Assembly (NCBI RefSeq): GCF_003184905.1
Contig: NZ_QFRU01000011.1
Span: 62,001 to 126,000, forward strand
Length of the DNA: 64,000 nucleotides
Reading direction: 5' to 3'
Source of the DNA: Bacillus sp. CGMCC 1.16541
GTDB taxonomy: Bacteria > Bacillota > Bacilli > Bacillales > Bacillaceae_H
Under the pieces are notes generated by a model, which had not been told where the DNA came from, made no database searches, and saw nothing but the letters and a program-made list of their open reading frames with translations. Each line of letters opens with the position of its first letter. Positions within the stretch are counted from its first letter, which is position 1. Of this stretch, positions 1 through 8,921 are shown one piece after another. Made by a program: the position numbers and the translations under genes.

Positions 1-1
1 T

Positions 2-226
2 TTTTATCACAACGACAAACAAAAAGAAGCTGCTGAGAAAACGAAAGCAGAACTAGCGGCAAGCGGACGCTTTAAACAGCCAATCGTGACGGAGGTTTTA
101 CCTGCTACACCGTTCTATCCAGCAGAAGAGTATCACCAAGATTATCATAAAAAGAATCCAAAACATTACAAAGAAGACCGCGCCGCCTCTGGTCGTGACG
201 AGTTCATCAACGAAAACTGGAAATAA
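2..226 (+). CDS. msrA: Peptide methionine sulfoxide reductase MsrA, 3' part
   Basis: The gene enters from the left edge; 74 codons and a TAA stop are visible. The encoded tail has the pattern usual for the C-terminal third of MsrA: a TEVLPATPFYPAEEYHQDY segment followed by KNP. In MsrA this part follows the catalytic Cys domain and contributes to binding methionine-S-sulfoxide. The enzyme repairs oxidised methionine in cytosolic proteins with thioredoxin. The catalytic GCFW motif lies outside the window, so only the tail is directly supported. A terminator follows. Confidence 0.85.
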   Translation, partial: FYHNDKQKEAAEKTKAELAASGRFKQPIVTEVLPATPFYPAEEYHQDYHKKNPKHYKEDRAASGRDEFINENWK

Positions 227-292
227 TTTCTGAATAAATAAAATGAACTCTGTTCGTAAAACAAAGATTAACATGCAACACAGCATGTTTTT

Positions 293-347
293 GAGCTGAA
301 CTGAATGAGAGCACTTTTGTCTCTTTCAATTCAGCTCTTTTATTTTT
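293..347 (+). terminator. Rho-independent terminator after msrA
   Basis: GAGCTGAA and the following bases pair with the segment ending TTCAGCTC (one mismatch and one bulge), and a T-rich run follows. Confidence 0.75.
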
Positions 348-470
348 CTACTATAATATCCTCCTCTCTCTTGCTCCTCCTGCATAAAACCAATTCCCTT
401 TATTCATACTAAAAGACGACTTAACCATTTTGAACGTCTCGTGATAAATCGGCTAGAGGGGGAACCACCT

Positions 471-1976
471 TTGAAAAAATCAGAGAAGAAGAAACAAAAT
501 CAAGCGGCAAATGAAGCGATCGGTGAACACGAAATTAAAACTCTTCACTTTTACGGAGGACCATTCATCGCTACGATCCCCCTTGTTTTTTTCATTATTT
601 GGGCCATTACATTAAGTGTAATGCAGCTAGTTACAGAAGAAGCACTTGTTCTCGGAATTGTCATTGGAATTGCAGTGGGGCTTTTCTTTTGTAAGTCTAA
701 GTGGAAAAACTACGCACAAGCACTGTTTGCTGGAATGGCTCAACCAATCGGAGTTATTGCCGTTATCGCTTGGTTTTGGGCAGGTATGTTCGCGAAGCTT
801 CTAGCAGCTGGAGGGCTTGTAGAAGGACTCATTTGGGTGGGATTTCAGACCAATTTAAAAGGTGGACTCATTGTTGGTTTAACCTTTTTACTATCAGCTT
901 TGTTTTCAACAGCGGTCGGAACAGGGTTCGGAACAGTTGCGACATTTGGTATTCTCATGTTTCCCGCAGGCATTATTTTAGGAGCAGATCCTGTCATTTT
1001 ACTTGCTTCGATTTTAAGCGGAGCAGTCTTTGGTGACAACTTGGCTCCTGTTTCTGATACGACTATCATTTCCGCTACAACCCAAGAAGCAGATGTACCT
1101 GGTGTGGTGCGTTCACGTTTTAAATATTCAATCGCCGCAGCAATTCCCGCTCTTATTATGTTTGTCATTCTTGGTGGCGGTGGTGAAGGGTTTGGGAATC
1201 AACAAGTGTTAGCAGAACTTCAAGAGAAAGTTTCTCCGGCAGGATTGTTTATGTTAATACCTTTCTTGCTGGTCTTGGTGCTCGCACTAACAGGACGACA
1301 TCTTCTTACCTCATTAACGTGGGGAATTGTCTCATCGATTGTTGTGATGATTTTAATTGGAACACCTTTTTCTGAGATTATTAACTTCTCGAAAAACAAA
1401 GCTGGAGATCCCGTTGTAGGTGGGGCACTGATGAGCGGAATTAGTGGCTATTTTAATATGGCGATTCTTATCCTGTTTATTTTAGCAGCTGCTCATTTGT
1501 TGGATGTAGCCGGAACAATGGACATTATTAAATCGTTCTTTTTAAAAATCATTAACGGTGTTGTCCGAAGAGCAGAAATGTCTATGTTTGCGATTGTGGC
1601 TTTCTTAAATGTCTTTATCACTATTAATACAGCAGCAGAGATTACAGCCGGTCCATTCATTCGCAATCTAGGCAAAGAGTTTAACATTCATCCATATCGA
1701 CGCGCTAATTTATTAGATACCGTTTCCTCTTCTCTCGGCTACATTTTCCCGTGGAGCGGAGGCGTTCTACTCGCCTGGTCGACCATTAAAGGTGCAGCAA
1801 AGGAATACGATTTTATCCCAATTGTGGGCCCAACAGAAGTGTTTCCCTATGTGTTTCAGGCTTGGTTTTTATTAATTGTCATGTTTATCGTGACCATTAC
1901 TGGTTGGGGATTGCGCTTCTCAGGTAAAAACGGCGAAGAGTTAACAAAAGAAGAGTACGAAAAACTCCAGGAATAA
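471..1976 (+). CDS. nhaC: NhaC-family Na+/H+ antiporter
   Basis: About 501 residues with roughly eleven hydrophobic segments. It belongs to the NhaC family, whose members exchange internal Na+ for external H+ in the cytoplasmic membrane. The family signature FGDNLAPVSDTT is at about residues 187-198, and a glycine-rich STAVGTGFGTVATFG segment comes just before it. The open frame extends to a GTG at 441, but the TTG at 471 is preferred: AGAGGGGG at 455-462 sits eight bases ahead of it and the peptide then starts with a lysine-rich cytosolic tail. NhaC substrates vary (Na+/H+, malate/lactate), so ion specificity is inference. It converges on the helicase gene, with a shared terminator between them. 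Confidence 0.85.
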   Translation: MKKSEKKKQNQAANEAIGEHEIKTLHFYGGPFIATIPLVFFIIWAITLSVMQLVTEEALVLGIVIGIAVGLFFCKSKWKNYAQALFAGMAQPIGVIAVIAWFWAGMFAKLLAAGGLVEGLIWVGFQTNLKGGLIVGLTFLLSALFSTAVGTGFGTVATFGILMFPAGIILGADPVILLASILSGAVFGDNLAPVSDTTIISATTQEADVPGVVRSRFKYSIAAAIPALIMFVILGGGGEGFGNQQVLAELQEKVSPAGLFMLIPFLLVLVLALTGRHLLTSLTWGIVSSIVVMILIGTPFSEIINFSKNKAGDPVVGGALMSGISGYFNMAILILFILAAAHLLDVAGTMDIIKSFFLKIINGVVRRAEMSMFAIVAFLNVFITINTAAEITAGPFIRNLGKEFNIHPYRRANLLDTVSSSLGYIFPWSGGVLLAWSTIKGAAKEYDFIPIVGPTEVFPYVFQAWFLLIVMFIVTITGWGLRFSGKNGEELTKEEYEKLQE

Positions 1977-1991
1977 TTATTTTGATATAAC

Positions 1992-2036
1992 AAAAAGGGT
2001 GAGGAACTAGGACAACAAACCTGTTTCTCACCCTTT
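1992..2036. terminator. Terminator between nhaC and the helicase gene
   Basis: AAAGGGTGAG pairs with CTCACCCTTT, and the stem continues with one mismatch. The minus-strand copy is followed by a T run, so it best serves the minus-strand helicase gene, but it lies at the end of both genes. Confidence 0.75.
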
Positions 2037-2040
2037 CACG

Positions 2041-3231
2041 TTAACGTTTTTTCATCGTACGTCTTTTTTGTTTCTGTTTTTCAGTTGTTCGTAATTCTTT
2101 ACGTTCTTGATCATCAACAATTTGACCCATGTATAATGTCTTTTTGGCAAGTGGAACGTTTAATTCGCGTGCGTATTGTTTTAATACACGCTCTTCACGC
2201 TCTGTCACAATTGAAATAACAGTACCGGATGCACCTGCTCGTCCTGTACGACCGGAACGATGAATGTACTGATCAATGTCTTGTGGCATATCCACGTGAA
2301 CGACATGCGTTAATCCTTTAATATCTAAACCACGAGCCGCTACATCTGTTGCTAGTAACAACGGATACTTTCCATCACGGAAAGCGCGCATTGCTTTTTT
2401 ACGGTCATCTTTTTTCGTCTCACTATGCAACACACCAAGTGACACATCTTCATACTTTAGCTTTTGTTCAAACGCAGACAACGTTTCAATGCCTTTCACA
2501 AATCCTAACCCTCTAAACGAATCCATTTTCGCTAGACGTCTCACAAGGTCCACTTTGTCACGTAACTCACATACGAAATAAATATGGTCCACTTTCGGTG
2601 TCGGTAGCTCATCGTTACTCACTTGAACGACTGTTGCATCTTTCATCATCTCTTTTGCCAACTTCTCTGTATGTTCAGGTAATGTTGCCGAGAACAACAA
2701 TAACTGACGGTCATTTAAGGTTGATTTAATAATGTGGTCAACGGTATTCATGTGTTCCGGAACTAACAGTTGATCCCCTTCATCAATGACAACTGTTTTT
2801 ACTTCATGCATTTTTAATTTCTTGGATTTAATTAGTTCTTGAACACGACCAGGTGTACCTGCGATAATTTGTGGACGCTTCTTTAATTTTTCCAGTTGGC
2901 GCTTCATATTCGCTCCACCAATAAACGATGCACTCACAATGCCGCTTCCTTGCGCCCATGTCTGAATCTCGCCGTGAATTTGCATCACTAACTCATGTGA
3001 CGAAGCTAACACAACCGCTTGTACATGCTTCTTTTCTACGTCAATTTCGTTTAACAATGGTAGTAAATAAGCCAGTGTTTTCCCCGTTCCTGTTGGAGAT
3101 TGGGCAATCACGTCTTGTTTCTCTAAAATCATCGGAATCGTTTTCGATTGAATGACAGTTGGTTCTTCAAACGCAGCCTTCTGCCATGCCTCTTGTAAAA
3201 AAGGCTTTAATGTTGAAATGAAATCACTCAT
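2041..3231 (-). CDS. yfmL: DEAD-box RNA helicase, YfmL-like
   Basis: A 396-residue superfamily 2 RNA helicase without a long C-terminal extension, about the length of B. subtilis YfmL (a cold-linked helicase associated with ribosome biogenesis). Visible motifs in order: Q-motif around residues 22-29, motif I SPTGTGKT (45-52), GG and TPGR, motif II, SAT (181-183), ARGLD, and HRSGRTGR (324-331). Motif II reads DEGD (150-153) instead of DEAD; the acidic residues that coordinate Mg-ATP are kept. The end is very basic (lysine and arginine), as expected for RNA contact. AAAGGAG precedes the ATG. Monocistronic, with its own terminator. Confidence 0.88.
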   Translation of the reverse strand: MSDFISTLKPFLQEAWQKAAFEEPTVIQSKTIPMILEKQDVIAQSPTGTGKTLAYLLPLLNEIDVEKKHVQAVVLASSHELVMQIHGEIQTWAQGSGIVSASFIGGANMKRQLEKLKKRPQIIAGTPGRVQELIKSKKLKMHEVKTVVIDEGDQLLVPEHMNTVDHIIKSTLNDRQLLLFSATLPEHTEKLAKEMMKDATVVQVSNDELPTPKVDHIYFVCELRDKVDLVRRLAKMDSFRGLGFVKGIETLSAFEQKLKYEDVSLGVLHSETKKDDRKKAMRAFRDGKYPLLLATDVAARGLDIKGLTHVVHVDMPQDIDQYIHRSGRTGRAGASGTVISIVTEREERVLKQYARELNVPLAKKTLYMGQIVDDQERKELRTTEKQKQKRRTMKKR

Positions 3232-3360
3232 GGAATTCTCCTTTAAAATTGATCTTTATGATAAACGTTATTATGCTCATTAGTCAGACTTCAATTATGA
3301 TACACCATTGCTCTCTCTCATGACAACAACGCGTTCCATTAGACGTTTCCTTTTCACCAA

Positions 3361-3411
3361 AAGAAGCCTGTTCGTTCAATCTTGTTCAAAGATCAAATGA
3401 CAGGCTTCTTC
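3361..3411 (-). terminator. Terminator after the corA-type gene
   Basis: AGAAGCCTGT pairs exactly with ACAGGCTTCT across a long loop. On the minus strand the 3' arm runs into a short T run. It lies just past the CorA stop codon. Confidence 0.7.
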
Positions 3412-3413
3412 TT

Positions 3414-4379
3414 TTATAACTTTGGTCCTTTTCGGAATTTGAACCAGCCCATTTTGTAAAAAGCAAAAATCATTCCTACAACCATTACACCCATAATGCC
3501 CAGCACAATAAAGTAATTATACTTACCTGTTAACTCTGGCATGTAAGAAAAGTTCATACCATATAATCCCGCAATAAACGTAAGCGGTAAGAAAATCGAA
3601 GACATCACTGTTAACGTAAACATAATGGAATTCATACGGTCGGAGTTAATGGACATATAGCTTTCACGAATGTCGTTCGATAACTCTCGATTACCATTCA
3701 CAATTTCAATCATGTTTAATAAATGGTCATAAATATCAGTAAAGTACCGAATTTGTTCTTTTTCTTTTAACGCACTAAGCGATAAAATGCGGTAAAGTAA
3801 ATCACGCATTGGATGGAGCACTCGTCTCATGCGAGAAAGATCACTACGAATCTCATATAAGCCTTTCATCAATTCATCCATAGGCTCTTCCGCTTCATTT
3901 TCTTCCACCACATCAATTCGGTCTTCCACTTCATAAATCGGGGGAAAATAATCATCCACGCAGCTATCTAATAGCTCGTACACAATTCCCCATGAATCTT
4001 GAGGCTTTTTTATTCCACTTTTCACTTTATTCCATACTGTCTTTACATTGTGCACAGCATCCACTTGATACGTCACAAGAAAGCCATTACCAATGAAAGC
4101 GTGAACTTCCATTTTCTCTAGTTCTTTCTGATCTAATGCGTTGAACACCATAAAATAGTAATCATCGTACACTTCTAATTTCGCTCGCTGACCTTGATTA
4201 AAACAATCTTCTACCGCAAGCGGGTGAAATGAAAACTGATCTGTGAGCACTGTGCGCTCTTCGTTTGTCGGATCTTCAAAATGAACCCAATACCAACTCA
4301 ACTCTTCGCTACGTGCTTGCTGTAGTGTGGCAAGTTCGATTATTCGATTATCTTTGGTTTTCGCTAAAATCGTAATCAT
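3414..4379 (-). CDS. corA: CorA-family magnesium/cobalt transporter
   Basis: 321 residues, the normal CorA length. The large N-terminal cytosolic domain ends in a long helical region (about 165-250). Two C-terminal membrane helices follow, with the diagnostic GMN selectivity motif at 274-276 (YGMNFSYMPEL) at the end of the first helix. CorA proteins form pentameric channels that take up Mg2+. The tail is basic (KFRKGPKL), as in the family. AGAGGG precedes the ATG. It stands alone between the helicase and a divergent ferritin-like gene. No M-box riboswitch is evident in the short upstream gap. Confidence 0.9.
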   Translation of the reverse strand: MITILAKTKDNRIIELATLQQARSEELSWYWVHFEDPTNEERTVLTDQFSFHPLAVEDCFNQGQRAKLEVYDDYYFMVFNALDQKELEKMEVHAFIGNGFLVTYQVDAVHNVKTVWNKVKSGIKKPQDSWGIVYELLDSCVDDYFPPIYEVEDRIDVVEENEAEEPMDELMKGLYEIRSDLSRMRRVLHPMRDLLYRILSLSALKEKEQIRYFTDIYDHLLNMIEIVNGNRELSNDIRESYMSINSDRMNSIMFTLTVMSSIFLPLTFIAGLYGMNFSYMPELTGKYNYFIVLGIMGVMVVGMIFAFYKMGWFKFRKGPKL

Positions 4380-4523
4380 ACATGTCCCTCTTACTTGTTC
4401 GTTGTAGAATTATCTATTCCCTCTACCTCCTCACTCTAAACTTCTTTTCATATTTAGGCGTACGTTTATGCCTACTCCTGCATATGATGACCATAAAGTT
4501 TTTAAAAAGGAGGCTATTTCACT

Positions 4524-4976
4524 ATGTATGAGTACAACCAAACCACTCCATACAATCACTATGAAATAGACAATCGTCAAACCGAACAGCTATTAAAAGA
4601 CATGACAAAAGCCATTAACGATGAGTTTGCAGCAATTCAATATTACACACAACTTGCCAAATTAGCGCCAAATGAGCAGTTCCGTCAAGCCGTGCTTGGT
4701 GTGCGCCAAGATGAAATCCGGCACTTTTCAAGCTTCGCACGATCTTATACTGAATTGACAGGTGACTATCCTAAAATTTCATTAGATGTGGACTTACCAA
4801 AATCGTTTAAAAAAGGGGTACGTGAGTCCATTAAAGACGAAGCAGAAACCGTTCCCTTTTACCAAAGCATCGCCAGTCGTGTGCCGAATCCAATGATTCA
4901 AAATCGCTTTTTACGCGCAGCAAACGACGAGCAACGTCACGCGCAAATTTTCCAAAGTATTAATTCCTACTTGTAA
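4524..4976 (+). CDS. Ferritin-like di-iron protein (rubrerythrin-type)
   Basis: A 150-residue predicted four-helix bundle. The metal-ligand pattern of the ferritin-like superfamily is intact: Glu34 in DEFAAIQYY, Glu64 with His67 in DEIRH, Glu106/108 in DEAETVPFY, and Glu136 with His139 in DEQRH. No C-terminal rubredoxin Cys4 domain is present. It resembles the small ferritin-like proteins of Bacillus (YhjR type), some of which are linked to sporulation; function here is unproven. AAGGAGG at 4507-4513 precedes the ATG by ten bases. A strong hairpin follows the gene. Confidence 0.75.
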   Translation: MYEYNQTTPYNHYEIDNRQTEQLLKDMTKAINDEFAAIQYYTQLAKLAPNEQFRQAVLGVRQDEIRHFSSFARSYTELTGDYPKISLDVDLPKSFKKGVRESIKDEAETVPFYQSIASRVPNPMIQNRFLRAANDEQRHAQIFQSINSYL

Positions 4977-5057
4977 CATCTTTTTCTTCGCGTTGTGAGA
5001 GTCGATCTACAAAACCGAGCATGATCTATACCTCTTACACTCTTCATAATAAGTTTT

Positions 5058-5099
5058 AAAAATGTCACGTGACACCTCTTTCAATCATGTGACATTTTT
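5058..5099 (+). terminator. Rho-independent terminator after the ferritin-like gene
   Basis: A stem of 15 pairs, AAAAATGTCAC-GTGA with TCAT-GTGACATTTTT (one G-U), and a twelve-base loop. The T run is part of the stem. Confidence 0.8.
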
Positions 5100-5112
5100 A
5101 GATTCTTGAACT

Positions 5113-5167
5113 ACCCCCACTTACTCATTGTGCTTCGCCCTCCACATTCCTTGAAGATGGGGGTTTT
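5113..5167 (+). repeat. GC-rich inverted repeat in the gap before the lipase gene
   Basis: ACCCCCA (5113-5119) pairs with TGGGGGT (5158-5164), followed by TTT. The 38-base loop holds no obvious gene. It could be a second terminator or a relic of a mobile element end; neither can be decided from the sequence. Confidence 0.35.
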
Positions 5168-5254
5168 CTCGCCTATTTTAGATAACAGGGCACACATCTA
5201 GGCGTCCCTTCATACGTTAGTAGGAATAATGTCATGAAATGAGGTGCTCAACCT

Positions 5255-6028
5255 ATGTACCGTTCTCTTCCTTGTTATGATAAACAGCTTGCCTTGTTTT
5301 TACTGCAACTGTCGGCTGAAACATATTTACAATATCAACATGATGGACTCGTAAACGTTCCCACAGGCTTCTCATTAGTAAAGGCCTTCAAAGGAAAAGC
5401 ATTTGGTAAACGTGAATGGTTTGGCTTTATCATAGAAAGCGAAAACGAGGTCGTCATTGCTTTTCGTGGCACCCAATCGGATTTAGATTGGTTGGCTGAC
5501 GCGTCTGCGTTTCAGCTTCCTTTTCCGTATGCATCAAGTTGTGGCTATGTACATGGTGGATTTTTAGCCATTTATCATTCTCTACGGAGCGAGGTGTTTA
5601 ATGCTTATCGCTCTCTTTCATCATCCAAACCACTCTACATTACTGGCCATAGCTTAGGCGGTGCCCTTGCAACGCTTCACGCCCTTGACGTGTCAGTGAA
5701 TGGACCCTTTCAGCAAGTAACGATGTACAACTACGGCAGCCCACGCGTTGGCGATCCTACCTTTGTGACAAGTTATTGCTTACATGTACGCGAAAGCAAG
5801 CGGTTTGCCAATACAGAAGACGTCGTCACCGAAGTACCTCCACCTGTCTTCCGCTACCCATTTACAAGTAAAACATGGTATTACGAGCATGTGCCGGCCG
5901 CCATCTCATTCACCATTCAAACAGGATCGATCACAAATAATCACATGGCTGAGATGTATGAGACGGGCATTAACAGCTTAGCCGATAACCCTTGTCTGAG
6001 CCGGTATTATGTCAGTCCATTCTTTTAA
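5255..6028 (+). CDS. Class 3 lipase family hydrolase
   Basis: 257 residues with the alpha/beta-hydrolase class 3 lipase layout. The nucleophile elbow is GHSLGGA with Ser133. The likely acid is Asp189 (NTEDVVTEVPP) and the likely base His230 (NNHMAEMY). The FRGT segment (70-73) before the elbow is typical of the oxyanion region. No signal peptide is visible, so a cytosolic enzyme or export by another route are both possible. Natural substrates (triacylglycerol or phospholipid) are not readable from sequence. GAGGTG at 5241-5246 precedes the ATG. Single gene, converging on the symporter gene. Confidence 0.82.
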   Translation: MYRSLPCYDKQLALFLLQLSAETYLQYQHDGLVNVPTGFSLVKAFKGKAFGKREWFGFIIESENEVVIAFRGTQSDLDWLADASAFQLPFPYASSCGYVHGGFLAIYHSLRSEVFNAYRSLSSSKPLYITGHSLGGALATLHALDVSVNGPFQQVTMYNYGSPRVGDPTFVTSYCLHVRESKRFANTEDVVTEVPPPVFRYPFTSKTWYYEHVPAAISFTIQTGSITNNHMAEMYETGINSLADNPCLSRYYVSPFF

Positions 6029-6038
6029 ACACAAAAAG

Positions 6039-6080
6039 AGACCACCATACTCCCTTTCAAAAGGGTACGTATGATGGTCT
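6039..6080. terminator. Bidirectional terminator between lipase and symporter genes
   Basis: AGACCACCATAC pairs with GTATGATGGTCT (one mismatch), and an inner TCCCTTT pairs with AAGGGTA. The minus-strand side runs into TCTTTTTG. Confidence 0.75.
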
Positions 6081-6094
6081 ACCTATCTTATTTA

Positions 6095-7582
6095 TTAGCT
6101 TGTAAACGTGTTATCACTTTTCTTCACTTTTGAAGGTGTATCATCTTGATACTTGTAGTCATTCACCCAGTAGTCTGCATTTTTAATACCAAGTTTCACC
6201 GGGTCAAACACAGGATCAACGCCTTGTTTCTTTTGTTGCTCATAATCTTTTAATGTCACAAGTGCTGGCTTCGCTAAGATCAGGATAGCAATTAAGTTCA
6301 ACCAAACCATCAAACCGAGTCCTACATCACCTAACGCCCACGCAAGGTCAGCTGTTTTAACTGCTCCGTAGAATGTTGCGCCTAATAACACAACCTTTAA
6401 CGCCACCATCGGCCATTTATTGCTTCTACCTCTTGTTAAATACGCAATATTGGTTTCTGCGATGTAGTAGTAAGCCATAATCGTTGTGAAAGCAAAGAAG
6501 AATAATGCAACAGCCACAAATCCTGCTCCAAAACCAGGAATGACTGACTCAATCGCAGCTTGTGTATAAGCTGGACCCGCCGCTACATCACCTAGGTTAT
6601 TGACAATGAATGTACCATCTGGTGCTTGCGTATTGTACATCCCTGTAAATAAAATCATGAATGCTGTTGCTGAACAAACTAATAACGTATCAATGTAAAC
6701 AGAGAATGCTTGCACTAACCCTTGTTTCGCTGGGTGAGATACTTCGGCCGCCGCCGCTGCGTGAGGCCCTGTCCCTTGACCTGCTTCATTTGAATAAATC
6801 CCACGTTTTACTCCCCATGAAATCGCCAATCCGACAATTCCACCGAATGCTGAATCTAATGCAAATGCGCTTTTAAAAATAAGTGCTAAAACACCAGGTA
6901 ATTCGGTGATGTTCACTGCTACAATAACTAATGATAATAAAATATAACCAAGTGCCATGAACGGTACAGCATATTGAGCTACTGTTGCGATACGCTTTAC
7001 TCCACCAAAGATAATAATTCCTAATAATACAACTAAAATAGAAGCCGTAACGGTCGGGCTAATACTGAATGCATTTTCTAACCCTAATGCAATGGAGTTT
7101 GATTGGATCCCTGGCATAAGTAAGCTCATTGCAAGTAACGCTGCAATTGCAAATAGCGTACCATACCATTTCCACCCAATTCCTTTTTCAATGTAATAAG
7201 CGGGTCCCCCGCGATATTGACCATCTTGTTTTACTTTATAAATTTGGGCTAATGTCGACTCGATAAAAGCACTTGATGCCCCGATAAATGCGATTGTCCA
7301 CATCCAAAATACTGCACCTGGTCCACCAAATGCAATAGCAGTCGCTGTTCCAGCAATGTTACCTGTTCCTACACGACCTGATAATGCAATTGATAATGCC
7401 TGAAACGATGATACACCAGCTTCTGAACTCTTCCCTTTAAACATAAGTGTAACCATGTCTTTAATATGCCTGACTTGTAAAAAACGCGTTAAAATCGTAA
7501 ATAATAACCCAATCACAAGACAAGCATAAATAATTGGCTGACTCCACAAAATCTCATTCAACTTTCCCACCAGTTGTTCCAC
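6095..7582 (-). CDS. AGCS-family sodium:alanine/glycine symporter
   Basis: 495 residues, polytopic, of the alanine-or-glycine:cation symporter family (B. subtilis members include AlsT). The family core GRVGTGNIAGTATAIAFGG is near residues 69-87, followed by GPGAVFWMW. These proteins import small neutral amino acids (Ala, Gly, in some cases Gln) with Na+. The start is a GTG at 7582 with AGGGGG seven bases upstream; no better start exists. It stands alone. A sequence resembling a catabolite-response element lies about 117 bases upstream (7699-7712). The exact amino acid carried is not determined. Confidence 0.87.
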   Translation of the reverse strand: MEQLVGKLNEILWSQPIIYACLVIGLLFTILTRFLQVRHIKDMVTLMFKGKSSEAGVSSFQALSIALSGRVGTGNIAGTATAIAFGGPGAVFWMWTIAFIGASSAFIESTLAQIYKVKQDGQYRGGPAYYIEKGIGWKWYGTLFAIAALLAMSLLMPGIQSNSIALGLENAFSISPTVTASILVVLLGIIIFGGVKRIATVAQYAVPFMALGYILLSLVIVAVNITELPGVLALIFKSAFALDSAFGGIVGLAISWGVKRGIYSNEAGQGTGPHAAAAAEVSHPAKQGLVQAFSVYIDTLLVCSATAFMILFTGMYNTQAPDGTFIVNNLGDVAAGPAYTQAAIESVIPGFGAGFVAVALFFFAFTTIMAYYYIAETNIAYLTRGRSNKWPMVALKVVLLGATFYGAVKTADLAWALGDVGLGLMVWLNLIAILILAKPALVTLKDYEQQKKQGVDPVFDPVKLGIKNADYWVNDYKYQDDTPSKVKKSDNTFTS

Positions 7583-7698
7583 ACAATATCCCCCTTTTAT
7601 ATTCTGAATTTTCTATCTGTTAAGAATTATAAATCAACATGCTTCATAAGACAACATGAAGTGTTATCTTTCCTGACATAAAATCATCGACAAATCAT

Positions 7699-7712
7699 CG
7701 GTAACGCTTACA
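7699..7712 (-). promoter_or_regulatory. Possible CcpA cre-like site upstream of the AGCS symporter
   Basis: On the minus strand the bases read TGTAAGCGTTACCG. This agrees at about 12 of 14 positions with the cre consensus TGNAARCGNWWWCA. The position suggests catabolite control of the symporter. The match is weak and could be chance. Confidence 0.25.
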
Positions 7713-7794
7713 AAATCTTTCTAACTTCCTATATTCAACCTCTTTTTGAGGATTTCCCATGAAAAAAGGAGGAAGCGAACGAGTAAATCGAAAA

Positions 7795-7823
7795 AGACAG
7801 GTGATAAAACCTAACACCTGTCT
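7795..7823 (-). terminator. Terminator after the SDR gene
   Basis: AGACAGGTG pairs exactly with CACCTGTCT across a short loop, and a T run follows on the minus strand. Confidence 0.85.
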
Positions 7824-7830
7824 ACTTGTC

Positions 7831-8586
7831 TTATATGCTAAATGTATGACCACCGTTTATAGATAGACTTTGTCCTGTTACAAAACTAGACTCCTCTGAT
7901 GCTAAATAAACAACGGCGTTCGCAATATCTTCAGGTGTACCCATTCGCTGTAAAGGTACTTGTTTTCGATACTCCTCAATCGCATCTGCAGCGACATGTT
8001 GATGACGTTCTACCGGTGTAAACCCAGGATTCACAAGGTTAACGCGGATGCCAAAAGATCCTAATTCACTCGCCCACGATCGTGTCATGCCAAGCATGGC
8101 CGACTTGGCCGTGACGTAGTTAGAAAAGTGTGCATTCCCTGTTTGAACCACTTCACTCCCAATATTAATAATAGATCCTCGTCCTTTCTCTTTCATCGCT
8201 GGTAACACTTCTTTTAATAATAGAAGTGGAGCTTTCACAAAATAGAGAAGCTGATCTTCATAGTCTTGCCACGTTGACTGTTCAATAGAAAGTTCTGGCT
8301 GCGGCCCTGTTGCATTATTCACTAACACATCCACATTATTTCCCGACAAATGATAGATTTCCTGAATGAGAAACTTCACGCTGTCTTCATCGGTCACATC
8401 CGCTTGAATGGCAAATGCTTTTCCACGTTGCGCTTCAATTTCTTCAACTACTTGCTTCGCCGCTTCTTCACTATGTACATAATTAACGATTACCGTTGCA
8501 CCTTCTTTCGCAAGCGCCAGGCTCATCGTTTTTCCTAGCCCTCGTGAACCACCTGTCACAAGCGCTGTTTTCCCTTCTAATCTCAT
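7831..8586 (-). CDS. SDR-family oxidoreductase (3-oxoacyl-ACP reductase-like)
   Basis: 251 residues, a classical short-chain dehydrogenase. The N-terminal Rossmann motif TGGSRGLG (about 12-19) binds the nucleotide, and Asn-Asn-Ala marks the active-site support region (NNAT). The catalytic Ser and YVTAK (Tyr and Lys spaced by three) are in place. The C-terminal TGQSLSINGG is usual for FabG-like members. An Arg/Lys pattern after strand two suggesting NADP(H) is not clear. It is not next to fatty-acid genes, so a role as housekeeping FabG is unlikely; the substrate is unknown. GAGGAGAGGG precedes the ATG. Single gene with its own terminator. Confidence 0.85.
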   Translation of the reverse strand: MRLEGKTALVTGGSRGLGKTMSLALAKEGATVIVNYVHSEEAAKQVVEEIEAQRGKAFAIQADVTDEDSVKFLIQEIYHLSGNNVDVLVNNATGPQPELSIEQSTWQDYEDQLLYFVKAPLLLLKEVLPAMKEKGRGSIINIGSEVVQTGNAHFSNYVTAKSAMLGMTRSWASELGSFGIRVNLVNPGFTPVERHQHVAADAIEEYRKQVPLQRMGTPEDIANAVVYLASEESSFVTGQSLSINGGHTFSI

Positions 8587-8610
8587 CTCTTCCCTCTCCT
8601 CTCTACAACA

Positions 8611-8637
8611 AAAGAGCTAGTTGCTCACTAGCTCTTT
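8611..8637 (-). terminator. Terminator at the end of the LXG cassette
   Basis: AAAGAGCTAGT pairs exactly with ACTAGCTCTTT around a five-base loop. It lies directly downstream of the last cassette gene on the minus strand. Confidence 0.85.
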
Positions 8638-8655
8638 TATGACATGATTTTCTTG

Positions 8656-8871
8656 TTACTGCAACTTTTTTCTAATTCGTAAACAAATCCATACAAATAC
8701 ATAAAACGGTACGACAATTATGAAAAACACCCAAAGTGATGGTAAATTCCCCTTCGCACCTTCAACGATAAAGACCGTTGTTGTGGAAATCGTCGCACAA
8801 ACCGCAAAAAAGAGCGGAACAACTAACAAAGCGATACGCATAAAGCGTCTTGTATTTTGGCTAGCCAACAA
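8656..8871 (-). CDS. Small two-helix membrane protein at the end of the LXG cassette
   Basis: About 70 residues with two hydrophobic segments (about 12-33 and 45-63) and a basic tail (RIRKKLQ). The start is unclear: two consecutive TTG codons (8871 and 8868) follow a GAGGT, and the second has the better spacing. No family was recognised. It is the last gene before the cassette terminator and has the same size and layout as the membrane protein at 9671-9901. Small membrane proteins next to LXG effectors are often immunity proteins; this role is inference from position. Confidence 0.6.
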   Translation of the reverse strand: MLASQNTRRFMRIALLVVPLFFAVCATISTTTVFIVEGAKGNLPSLWVFFIIVVPFYVFVWICLRIRKKLQ

Positions 8872-8921
8872 AATACCTCATTTCTTTTCTGTGATCTAAA
8901 CGATGCGATGTTTGGGTTTAA

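Noticed and set aside
845-1168. 107-codon minus-strand frame inside nhaC
   Set aside because: Shadow of a membrane-protein gene; no ribosome site or recognisable features. The same holds for the other long antisense frames in the transporter, pcrA, purL and ABC genes.
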